The translations under genes were made by a program, and so were the position numbers. The notes under the pieces were generated by a model. The model saw only the letters and a list, made by a program, of their open reading frames with translations, made no database searches and was not told the origin of the DNA. A DNA stretch of 64,000 bases from Pseudozobellia sp. WGM2 (lineage in GTDB: Bacteria; Bacteroidota; Bacteroidia; Flavobacteriales; Flavobacteriaceae), in NCBI RefSeq assembly GCF_017810075.1, contig NZ_JADNYK010000003.1, forward strand, positions 657,991-721,990. The letters run 5' to 3'. Shown in pieces: positions 39,101 through 46,068 of the stretch. Every line of letters starts with the position of its first letter. Position 1 is the first letter of the stretch.

Positions 39101-39311
39101 CATCCAAGAGCTGTATGGTGTAATTGCCGTCAAAATCGGAAACCGTTCCGTTAGTAGTACCCTTTTGAACGATATTGGCCCCGGGTATAGGCTCCCCGTC
39201 AACGGAAGTTACCGCTCCTGTAATTGTCTGATTTTGAGCAAATAAACTGAGAGATGTAAAAAATAGCAGGAACAGAATTCCACGCCATTTCTGGAGATAG
39301 TAGCATTTCAT
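36189..39311 (-). CDS. SusC/RagA-type TonB-dependent outer-membrane receptor (SusC3)
   Basis: 1040 residues. A signal peptide (about 1-25, ending SLFAQ), a carboxypeptidase-like domain starting TITGAVTSVDGEPIPGANI, the DEVVVIGYGSQKKTSVTGAVASF plug start, the GSRGANGVVLITTKKG plug motif and a barrel ending TLGVNLNL. It is followed by SusD3. Its 128-bp upstream gap holds both a LacI-type palindrome (39332-39345) and a GntR-type motif (39385-39406), unlike any other promoter here. The GH31 gene lies upstream on the same strand, so readthrough is possible. Confidence 0.94.
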   Translation of the reverse strand: MKCYYLQKWRGILFLLFFTSLSLFAQNQTITGAVTSVDGEPIPGANIVQKGTTNGTVSDFDGNYTIQLLDGESDILIFSYIGFKTLEQAVGNQSTVNVSISEDSKLLDEVVVIGYGSQKKTSVTGAVASFTADGLDERPLARMDQALVGQLAGVRVKQTSGVPGAGFTIQVRGTGSINASNEPLYVIDGFPLDTEGQPSNINPNDIESIQVLKDAASAAIYGSRGANGVVLITTKKGKTGKPNISFNTYTGWNETVKKLDVLSSEEWVERAKEHIDYSYVRNFGDQGASASDTNEQRRIISGLGADELNTGILYDERWLQPGHPGLDYVDWQDLFFRKGFVQSYQLSASGGTDNTKYYVSGDYLDQEGVAIGVNFERLSVRANVEVKASDKVKFGLNIAPSYNIIKDPGVEGKDAITHIVVGQTPVVESSTGALRTNTGEFPGYAYASSRVSPIAEALNVKRSTNRFRNLASFFVEYQLLPSLTYRGSINSDLQINTSNRFTPSFVTRNRTASGAKSGETRTSFVNEHTLNYNTAFGKHNVNVLGGYSLNVFKFEDYSISATDFPSDEVETINVAATTSGSGSASKNTLVSYFGRLQYNFDEKYIVQGTLRRDGSSRFGDNTKWGVFPSLSVGWRIGEENFLKESELFSELKLRGSWGISGNNNIGNYEHIANLSNTNYSFDGNLIGGQSPGNFANPDLSWEKSETYNFGMDIGLFNNRIFTSFEYYTKRNTDLLLNIPVPTASGFSTALTNIGEVLNKGWEFELSTKNFTKGDFTWSTDLNFSHNTNEVIKLGPDDTPILGGAFDINHNILEVGKPMFTLYLVQQDGLLTSEDIANGVPQYNEQEAGDPKYVDINNDGVITPDDRTYSGHPNPDYIWGITNTFGYKGFDLSVQVQGQWGGKIYSTFGRAMYRTGQGTPDNLLGRGRDRYIWQENAVVTEADVAGLERKSPSSFGRIKNTDWLYPNDYWRIRNITLGYDLGSQFESEIITGARIYLSMENWFGGDKYIGGFNPEAVNNSGDDYGAFPLSRAVTLGVNLNL

Positions 39312-39331
39312 ATAGTGTGAGTTTTAGTTAA

Positions 39332-39345
39332 GGTAATCGATTACG
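39332..39345 (-). promoter_or_regulatory. LacI-type operator in front of SusC3
   Basis: GGTAATCGATTACG has a perfect 10-base GTAATCGATTAC palindrome and lies 20 bp before the SusC3 start codon. With a -7-like TAATTTG on the minus strand at 39358-39364, the operator would lie at or just after the transcription start. Confidence 0.65.
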
Positions 39346-39384
39346 CAATTACAATTGCAAATTATCTGATAATTGGGGTGGAAG

Positions 39385-39406
39385 CATCCTGTAGTATCCT
39401 GCAACC
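39385..39406 (-). promoter_or_regulatory. Putative GntR (rhamnose) operator in front of SusC3
   Basis: CATCCTGTAGTATCCTGCAA on the plus strand matches the motif seen at 41940 over the first 13 bases exactly. It sits 20 bases upstream of a -7-like TAATTTG (39358-39364), the same spacing as at the rhamnose operon and the GH31 gene. Confidence 0.6.
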
Positions 39407-39439
39407 ACACCTAATCGTTTATTATTCAAATAATTAAAT

Positions 39440-41890
39440 CTATTTTATAATCTCGATTCGTTGTGCCTCTTGGTTTTTCAAATTCGGAATGTTAAGCCTG
39501 CCCTTTGTATAGAAAGCGCCTGTACTGGTCAAGTCAACAGTCGATATAGACAGACTGTTACCGTTAACCTTAACGGCTGTAGGTTTCTTGTCTAAATGAA
39601 CGCCAATATTGTATGCCAATTCACCCACATTATAGGGACCTGTACTTGAATTGACCGTTATTAAAGTCTTTCCGGCATTTTTACCATCAACCTCAATTTT
39701 CGTAATCGCAAAGTCCCCTTCTGAATACTTTAAACTTCTACCATCGTCATGGTACAGTTCAAAAGTGCTATTACCATCGGGGTATACTTCTAGATCATAA
39801 GATGAAATATTCTTCTCTCCCACATAATTAACTACCTCTTGCATTGGCAATACTCCGCCAGCTTTTACGAAAATTGGCATTTTATCTAGTGGGCAAAGAA
39901 CACTAATATGCTTACCGCCTTGGTATTGTTCACCTGACCAATAATCGACCCATTTACCTTTAGGTAAATAAACTACTCTGGTCTTAGCTCCTTTGGTGAC
40001 AACAGGGCACACCATTAAATTGTCACCCAACATGTACTGGTCGGTAATTTCGTATACATTAATGTCATTTTGATAATCTAATACCAGGGCCCTCATGATT
40101 GGTTTTCCAGTTTTGTGGTTTTGATAGGAAGTACTATATAGATAAGGTATCAACCGATATCTGAATTCATCATATTGCTTGAATATTCGCTGGGCTTCTT
40201 CCCCATAATTCCATGGTTCTTTATAATTAGGATGCTCCATACCGAACAAATGTGCAATCGGACTCATCAACCCGAACTGTGTCCACCTAATATAAAGCTC
40301 TGGATCGGCCACATGTTCAAAACCTCCCATACAATGTGCCCAATTACCAACACCGGAAAGACCAATGTTAAGTCCCGCTTTTATAACCGGCTCAAAATAC
40401 TGCCATTCACTGGGCCAATCTCCGGCAAAAATATAAGGGTAGCGTTGGATCCCCGCATACCCTTCACGGGTCTGGTTCATACCCCTCATATTATTATACT
40501 CTGCAAACTTCTCATACGGTGCCTTGGCATAAGCAATGGGAAAAAGATTATGTAAAGCCTTTACTTCTTTGCCCTGAGGGCCTGTCTTTTCGCTTTCATT
40601 GGCTTTATGGCCGAAAGCACTACCTTCATCCGTTTTCAGAAACATAGCGCCTTGGTCGGCTACCCGTTTCACACCATTATTCCACCACCAATCAACAGAT
40701 TTTTCGTCAAAAAAGTTGACAAATTCCCCCTGATTATTCTCTTCAGGGTAGACATATCCCTTTTTTCGAGCCTCATCTAACAAACGAAGTTCTTTACCAT
40801 TATCGAACCGTGGCCGTAAATGTAGACCGACCATATTTAAATTAAGGGCATACAAATCTTTGAACATAGCTTCAGGGTCTTTAAAAGTATCCCTCCATTC
40901 AAAAGATGTAGCACCGGTGCCCCCATTTTCACCAAATATTCGCCACGTAGAATCTAAGTGCAACACATCTAAAGGAATGTTCAATTCCCTGAATTTTTTT
41001 GCTAAACCTACCACATAGTCGGTAGAGGTTTCCGCCTCATGACCCCAAGTGCCTCCACTATAAGTCCCCACATGAAGACCCATTGCAAATTTGGGCAACA
41101 TGGGCGCCTTGCCGGTAATGTCTGTATAACCATCTAGAATAGCAGGAAAATCGGGACCATAAATGAAGTAATAGTCGAGCTCGCCCCCTTCGGCCGAAAA
41201 ATTATAGGCAGCATCGGAGCTATGCCCCATATCCCAGTCGGTAGGGTTCGCATTATGTAGAAAAACTCCGTAACCACGTGTACTCATAAAAAAGGGGACG
41301 GGCGAATAATTCGCCTGTAGTACATCGTATGCACCCACAATGTGCGGACGGCCTTGTCCACGGCCCACATTCAAACGTAATTTCTTACCGCGACGGTCGA
41401 GATAGTCCATTCGTTCACCGAAACCGAAGAAGTGTTCTTCGGGAAATAGCTTTTTGGTAGAACTAACAGTTGCATCGGCTTTTAGAGCCCCCAATTTTTG
41501 TTGGCTATTTTGTTCGGTCATCAATACCTTGCCCTCATTATCAGCAATAGTTATGGCAAATGGCGATTTACTGATAGTAATTATTAAATTTTCAGTCTTC
41601 AAACTAAAGGCCTTGTCGCTCTCAGAATTGGTGTAGTTGACTTTCGGCCAATTATATTGGGTTACCATCCAATGCTCGTTAGGCGCAAAATCACCGTTCC
41701 AACTTGTTCTAAATCGTACTATGGAAGAAGAACAAAATTCAACTTTAACTAGCGCATTTTCAGTTTTAAAAGTGACAGTATTATCTTTTTCTTCAATCAA
41801 ATTTTTAAAATCTCCCAAGCCGGTCTGAGCGTGAATTCCTAAGGAAATAAAGAGCGTGATTACAAATAGTATGCTTGTAATTTTATTCAT
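39440..41890 (-). CDS. Glycoside hydrolase family 31 enzyme, specificity unknown
   Basis: 816 residues from the ATG at 41888-41890, which begins a signal peptide (MNKITSILFVITLFISLGIHAQ); the frame continues upstream to 41914. An N-terminal beta-sandwich with EEHFFGFGERMDYLDRRG is followed by the barrel: LDVLHLDSTW (about 315), the nucleophile motif FLKTDEGSAFG with Asp421, the acid/base segment FAGDWPSEW with Asp491, and CMGGFEHVADPELYIRWTQFGLMSPIAHLFG. C-terminal beta domains follow. GH31 enzymes act on alpha-linked glucose, xylose or galactose. The KTDxG nucleophile context resembles alpha-xylosidases, and the usual DIGGF is replaced by HCMGGF, so I do not assign a substrate. It is divergent from GH106 with shared GntR-type motifs. 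Confidence 0.88.
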   Translation of the reverse strand: MNKITSILFVITLFISLGIHAQTGLGDFKNLIEEKDNTVTFKTENALVKVEFCSSSIVRFRTSWNGDFAPNEHWMVTQYNWPKVNYTNSESDKAFSLKTENLIITISKSPFAITIADNEGKVLMTEQNSQQKLGALKADATVSSTKKLFPEEHFFGFGERMDYLDRRGKKLRLNVGRGQGRPHIVGAYDVLQANYSPVPFFMSTRGYGVFLHNANPTDWDMGHSSDAAYNFSAEGGELDYYFIYGPDFPAILDGYTDITGKAPMLPKFAMGLHVGTYSGGTWGHEAETSTDYVVGLAKKFRELNIPLDVLHLDSTWRIFGENGGTGATSFEWRDTFKDPEAMFKDLYALNLNMVGLHLRPRFDNGKELRLLDEARKKGYVYPEENNQGEFVNFFDEKSVDWWWNNGVKRVADQGAMFLKTDEGSAFGHKANESEKTGPQGKEVKALHNLFPIAYAKAPYEKFAEYNNMRGMNQTREGYAGIQRYPYIFAGDWPSEWQYFEPVIKAGLNIGLSGVGNWAHCMGGFEHVADPELYIRWTQFGLMSPIAHLFGMEHPNYKEPWNYGEEAQRIFKQYDEFRYRLIPYLYSTSYQNHKTGKPIMRALVLDYQNDINVYEITDQYMLGDNLMVCPVVTKGAKTRVVYLPKGKWVDYWSGEQYQGGKHISVLCPLDKMPIFVKAGGVLPMQEVVNYVGEKNISSYDLEVYPDGNSTFELYHDDGRSLKYSEGDFAITKIEVDGKNAGKTLITVNSSTGPYNVGELAYNIGVHLDKKPTAVKVNGNSLSISTVDLTSTGAFYTKGRLNIPNLKNQEAQRIEIIK

Positions 41891-41911
41891 TTCTATATAT
41901 TTATGTGCGAT

Positions 41912-41919
41912 CAAAAATA
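41912..41919 (-). promoter_or_regulatory. -7 box of the GH31 gene
   Basis: On the minus strand TATTTTTG matches TAnnTTTG exactly and is identical to the rhamnose operon box. It lies 21 bp before the GH31 start, with the GntR-type motif beginning 20 bases upstream. Confidence 0.55.
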
Positions 41920-41939
41920 TTGATTGAAGGTCGCCCTTG

Positions 41940-41990
41940 CATCCTGTAGTATACTGCTTTTATTCTCGAGATACAGAACACTACAGGATG
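41940..41990. promoter_or_regulatory. Inverted pair of putative GntR operators between GH31 and GH106
   Basis: The first copy (41940-41961, CATCCTGTAGTATACTGC) and the second on the opposite strand (41970-41990, reading CATCCTGTAGTGTTCTG) face each other. Their outer 11 bases are a perfect inverted repeat. One copy serves each divergent gene, GH31 to the left and GH106 to the right. Confidence 0.65.
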
Positions 41991-42052
41991 CAGTTGTTCG
42001 AAACACCCACTATTTTAGGGGCCGAACAAAAAAATGAATTGAGAAATTAAAT

Positions 42053-44803
42053 ATGAAAAAAACTGCCTTTTCTGCACTATTAGTGCAATCGATTGTATTT
42101 ATCATGCTGTTTTTGAGTTCATATCACTGCTCTTTTGCCCAAGAAGAAAAAAATGCGTGGCCAGAAATAGACAACACCAATAAGCCTTGGACACGTTGGT
42201 GGTGGATGGGTAACGCAGTTGACGACAAAAACATTGAAAACACCCTTACTGCCATGTCAAAAGCGGGTCTTGGTGGCGTTGAAATTCAACCCATCTATGG
42301 GGTAAAGGGCGAAGAAGACAACTATCTAGAGTATCTATCGGAAGAATGGTTACAGGCTCTTGATAAAACGATTGCCGTAGCCGACAGTCTCGGTATGCAG
42401 GTAGATATGACCCTGGGAACGGGTTGGCCTTATGGAGGACCACAAGTAAACAATGAATATGCCGCTACAAAATTGGCAGTTGATACCCTCATTGTAAAAA
42501 GGGGTGAAAAAGTCGAAATAGAACTACTTCCAAAAAACAAGAAAGATAGAGCCAAAGCCGAATTGAGGTATGTGCTGGCTTTTGACGAGGCAGGCAATCA
42601 TGAAAATCTAACTGCTTTAGTAAAAAACGACAGGCTAAAATGGAAAGCGAAGCGCAACAACTTCACTTTATATATACTTTACGAAGGCAAAACTGGGCAG
42701 CAAGTGAAAAGAGCCGCGCCAGGTGGCAAAGGTCTCACCGTAGATCACTATTCTAAAGCAGCGTTTAATGATTATGTAAAGCCATTTGATGAAGCCTTTG
42801 AAAATCACGGACAAAACCTAAGAACTATTTTCAACGATAGTTATGAAGTCTACGGAACAGATTTTACGCCCGATTTTTTTGAACAATTTCAAAACAGAAG
42901 GGGGTATGACCTAAAACCGCATTTAGCGCTTCTTTATAGTGGCGATAATGATGAAGCAAACAGGGTGCGTAGCGATTATCGCGAAACCTTGTCCGACCTT
43001 CTTTTGACCGAATTTGACCGACCATGGACCACTTGGGCCAATGAAAAAGGATACCAAACAAGACTTCAAGCTCATGGTTCTCCAGGAAATCTTATCGACA
43101 TGTATGCTTCTGCAGATATTCCCGAATGTGAAACGTTTGGGTCTATGCCCTACGATATTAAAGGCTTTAGACGAGAACAAGAAGATATTCGCGAAGGTGA
43201 TGCCGACCCGGTGATGCTGAAATTTTCATCTTCGGCGGCGCATATTTCGGGTAAGCCGCTAACGTCTTCCGAGACTTTCACATGGTTGAGAGATCATTTT
43301 AAAACGGCCCTCTCGCAGTGTAAACCCGAAGCCGAGGATTTATTACTGAACGGGGTAAACCATATATTTCTACACGGGTCTACTTATTCCCCAGAAAGAG
43401 CGGCTTGGCCGGGATGGAAGTTTTACGCCTCGGTCAATTTTAATACCAACAATACGATTTGGGAAGATGCCCCTGAACTATTTTCTTATATCACACGATG
43501 CCAGAGCATGCTTCAATCGGGAAAACCTGATAATGAAACCTTGCTTTATTGGCCCATTCACGACGTTTGGGACGATTATTTAAAGGGAACTCTTTTCTTT
43601 CAGTTCAAGATACATTCTTTGAACGAGTGGTTGTTGAACACTAATTTCTACTCGACTACCCAAAAACTGATGGATCATGGTATTGCTACCGATTTCATTT
43701 CAGACCGCTTTATAGAACAAGCTAAAGTAGTCGATAATCAAATCGTAATGCCCGGCGGCACTTATAAGAGCTTAATAATACCCGAATGTGAGAGTATGCC
43801 TTTGGCGACTTTAGAAAAGTTGATTGCGATGAAAAAAGAAGGCGCATCAATAATTTTTGAAGGCTTACCGGAAAGCGTACCTGGTTTTCACGAGTATACA
43901 TCACAAAATGAAGCGTTAAAAAAGCTACTCTCCGAATCGTCGGGGTTAGAAATAACCCAAAATTTATTTCAAGATTTAGAAAAGGTTGAGGTGTTACCGG
44001 AAACTTTAGTGGCAACAGGGCTCAAATTTATTCGTAGGGAAATTGATGGAGAGAAAATCTACTATTTGGTCAATCATACTTCCGAAGCTATCCAATCTTA
44101 TGTTCCGCTGGCCCATAAAGCAGATGAGGTTGCCATTTTTGAGCCCTTAAATGGGAAGTTCGGTAAAGCCCACGTAAAAAAGGAAGGAGAAAAGACTTTA
44201 GTCAAAGTTCAAATTCCTTCTGGGGGTTCACTTTTCCTCAAAACAGGCGTTTTTGACCAAATGCCGAATTGGAACTATTACAGTACGCAAGACTTTAGTC
44301 ATCCTTTAAAAGGAAATTGGCAAATATCATTTTTAAAAGGAGGTCCGAAACTTCCGGAAGCATCAACATTGAATCAATTAAAATCTTGGACAACACTCTC
44401 TAAAGATGCCGAATATTTTTCAGGTACCGCCCGATATGAGTTAGAGTTCGAAAATCCTGATAAAGAAGTAAAAGTTTGGAAACTAGACTTGGGCGATGTT
44501 CGTGAAAGCGCCAAAATTTGGCTGAACGATACCTACGTCGGAACCTTATGGTCAAACCCCTTTGAAATCAACCTTAACAACCTAAAAGAGGGCAAGAACA
44601 AACTAAGAATCGAGGTCACCAACTTACCGGCCAACAGAATTAGGGCAAAAGAAATTCGTGGTGAGGAATGGAAGATTTTTCACGAAATCAACATGGTTGA
44701 CAAAGATTATAAAGATTTTGATGCTACAAAGTGGAGCCCGATGCCTTCGGGATTATTGCAAAGTCCTGTTCTCATACCCCTAAAGCTCGAACAAAACAAC
44801 TAA
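42053..44803 (+). CDS. GH106-type alpha-L-rhamnosidase
   Basis: 916 residues. Signal peptide ending CSFAQ (about 30). The start of the mature protein, PWTRWWWMGNAVDDKNIENTL then MSKAGLGGVEIQPIYG and DMTLGTGWPYGGPQV, is the hallmark of GH106. Middle: HGSPGNLIDMYASADIPECETFG and LTSSETFTWL, which contain likely catalytic-site acids; then LLNGVNHIFLHGSTYSP. The C-terminal 150 residues form a galactose-binding-like beta-sandwich (WKLDLGDVRESAKIWLNDTYVGTLW). GH106 enzymes release alpha-L-rhamnose, often from RG-I or RG-II, which feeds the rhamnose operon. Six bases separate it from the following GH105 gene. A LacI-type palindrome lies inside the signal-peptide coding part (42084-42097). Confidence 0.92.
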   Translation: MKKTAFSALLVQSIVFIMLFLSSYHCSFAQEEKNAWPEIDNTNKPWTRWWWMGNAVDDKNIENTLTAMSKAGLGGVEIQPIYGVKGEEDNYLEYLSEEWLQALDKTIAVADSLGMQVDMTLGTGWPYGGPQVNNEYAATKLAVDTLIVKRGEKVEIELLPKNKKDRAKAELRYVLAFDEAGNHENLTALVKNDRLKWKAKRNNFTLYILYEGKTGQQVKRAAPGGKGLTVDHYSKAAFNDYVKPFDEAFENHGQNLRTIFNDSYEVYGTDFTPDFFEQFQNRRGYDLKPHLALLYSGDNDEANRVRSDYRETLSDLLLTEFDRPWTTWANEKGYQTRLQAHGSPGNLIDMYASADIPECETFGSMPYDIKGFRREQEDIREGDADPVMLKFSSSAAHISGKPLTSSETFTWLRDHFKTALSQCKPEAEDLLLNGVNHIFLHGSTYSPERAAWPGWKFYASVNFNTNNTIWEDAPELFSYITRCQSMLQSGKPDNETLLYWPIHDVWDDYLKGTLFFQFKIHSLNEWLLNTNFYSTTQKLMDHGIATDFISDRFIEQAKVVDNQIVMPGGTYKSLIIPECESMPLATLEKLIAMKKEGASIIFEGLPESVPGFHEYTSQNEALKKLLSESSGLEITQNLFQDLEKVEVLPETLVATGLKFIRREIDGEKIYYLVNHTSEAIQSYVPLAHKADEVAIFEPLNGKFGKAHVKKEGEKTLVKVQIPSGGSLFLKTGVFDQMPNWNYYSTQDFSHPLKGNWQISFLKGGPKLPEASTLNQLKSWTTLSKDAEYFSGTARYELEFENPDKEVKVWKLDLGDVRESAKIWLNDTYVGTLWSNPFEINLNNLKEGKNKLRIEVTNLPANRIRAKEIRGEEWKIFHEINMVDKDYKDFDATKWSPMPSGLLQSPVLIPLKLEQNN
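42084..42097 (+). promoter_or_regulatory. LacI-operator-like palindrome inside the 5' end of GH106
   Basis: TGCAATCGATTGTA has the full 10-base CAATCGATTG core of the LacI-type family. It lies 31-44 bases into the coding region, where a bound repressor could block elongation. It could be a chance match within codons for LVQSIV. Confidence 0.35.
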
Positions 44804-44809
44804 AACGAT

Positions 44810-45928
44810 ATGAAAAAAATAGCAATATTTACCCTTCTCCTTTTCTCTTCTGCCCTAATCTATGCGCAACCTTTCGACAGAGAAAAAGTATTGGAACATA
44901 TGCAAACGGCCAATGCTTATTTTATGAAGAAATGGCCCGATGTAGGCAAAACGATCGTTACTAACAAAGAGCGCCCCAGTAATATCTGGACACGGGGTGT
45001 CTATTACGAAGGTCTAATGGCCTTGTACGAGATTTGGCCAAAAGAGGAATACTACCAATACGCTTACGACTGGGCCGAGTTTCATAACTGGAGCTTTCGA
45101 TATGGCACCGCCAACCGAAATGCCGATGATTATTGCGCCGCCCAAACCTATATTGACCTATACAATCTAGCTCCTGAATCAAGCAAGTTAAAAAACACGA
45201 GGTCCACCATGAATATGTTGCTGAATACACCTCAAAATGATGATTGGTGGTGGATCGATGCCATACAGATGGGTATGCCCGTATTTGCAAAGATGGGCGT
45301 TCTTGAAAATGATGAGCGCTACTATCAAAAGATGTATGAAATGTATATGTTCACGCGTAATGAACATGGTGAAAAAGGTCTGTACAACCCGGAAGATGGG
45401 TTATGGTGGCGCGATGCCGATTTCGACCCACCCTATACCGAACCTAATGGCGAAGATTCGTATTGGAGCCGTGGCAACGGTTGGGTAATCGCTGCCCTTG
45501 CCAAGGTACTTTCGATCGTTCCCGAAAATACTCCGCACCGAGAACAATATATCGAAGATTTTAAGGCCATGGCCAAGGCCCTTGTACCTATTCAAAGAAA
45601 AGATGGGTTTTGGAACGTTAGCTTGCATGACCCCAAGAACTATGGTGGGAAGGAATTATCGGGCACTGCACTTTTCACTTATGCTATGGCTTATGGTGTG
45701 AATAACGATTTACTTGATCGAGAAATCTATCTGCCCATCATAAAAAGGGCATGGGATGCCATGATTTCCGACGGTCTTCATGAATCGGGGTTTTTGGGCT
45801 ATCTTCAATCTACCGGAAAAGAGCCAAAAGACGGTCAGCCGTTGTCGTACGACAAGGTTCCTGACTTTGAAGATTACGGTTTAGGTTGTTTTCTCTTGGC
45901 AGGAAGCGAGGTTTACAAGATGAAATAG
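44810..45928 (+). CDS. GH105-type unsaturated rhamnogalacturonyl hydrolase, third copy
   Basis: 372 residues, single-domain length for GH105. Signal peptide of about 19 residues ending LIYAQ. Barrel motifs: WTRGVYYEGLMALYEIWP (about 60), WWWIDAIQMGMPVFAKMG with probable catalytic Asp150, YWSRGNGWVIAALAKVLSIVP (about 222), DGFWNVSLHD and SGTALFTYAMAYGVN, ending in a FLLAGSEVYKMK stretch. It is 6 bp behind GH106 and surely cotranscribed: one enzyme removes rhamnose, the other the unsaturated uronate, in alternation along RG-I. It differs in length and sequence from the other two GH105 copies, so these are probably not redundant. Confidence 0.92.
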   Translation: MKKIAIFTLLLFSSALIYAQPFDREKVLEHMQTANAYFMKKWPDVGKTIVTNKERPSNIWTRGVYYEGLMALYEIWPKEEYYQYAYDWAEFHNWSFRYGTANRNADDYCAAQTYIDLYNLAPESSKLKNTRSTMNMLLNTPQNDDWWWIDAIQMGMPVFAKMGVLENDERYYQKMYEMYMFTRNEHGEKGLYNPEDGLWWRDADFDPPYTEPNGEDSYWSRGNGWVIAALAKVLSIVPENTPHREQYIEDFKAMAKALVPIQRKDGFWNVSLHDPKNYGGKELSGTALFTYAMAYGVNNDLLDREIYLPIIKRAWDAMISDGLHESGFLGYLQSTGKEPKDGQPLSYDKVPDFEDYGLGCFLLAGSEVYKMK

Positions 45929-46068
45929 CGTTAATTTCTTATAGATTTTGTAGTTGACACCTCGGTAATTTCATCGCATTTACTTAATGTTTTGTTATTA
46001 GCCTGCAAGTTGAACTTTGATTGGTTTTCGAAATGTATTTTTGTTGCTTACAGGCTCAAAACTTAGCA

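Noticed and set aside
46021..46068. Upstream extension of MscS from the TTG at 46021
   Set aside because: It adds a Cys/Gln-containing stretch not expected before the first MscS helix; the ATG at 46069 starts a normal N-terminus.
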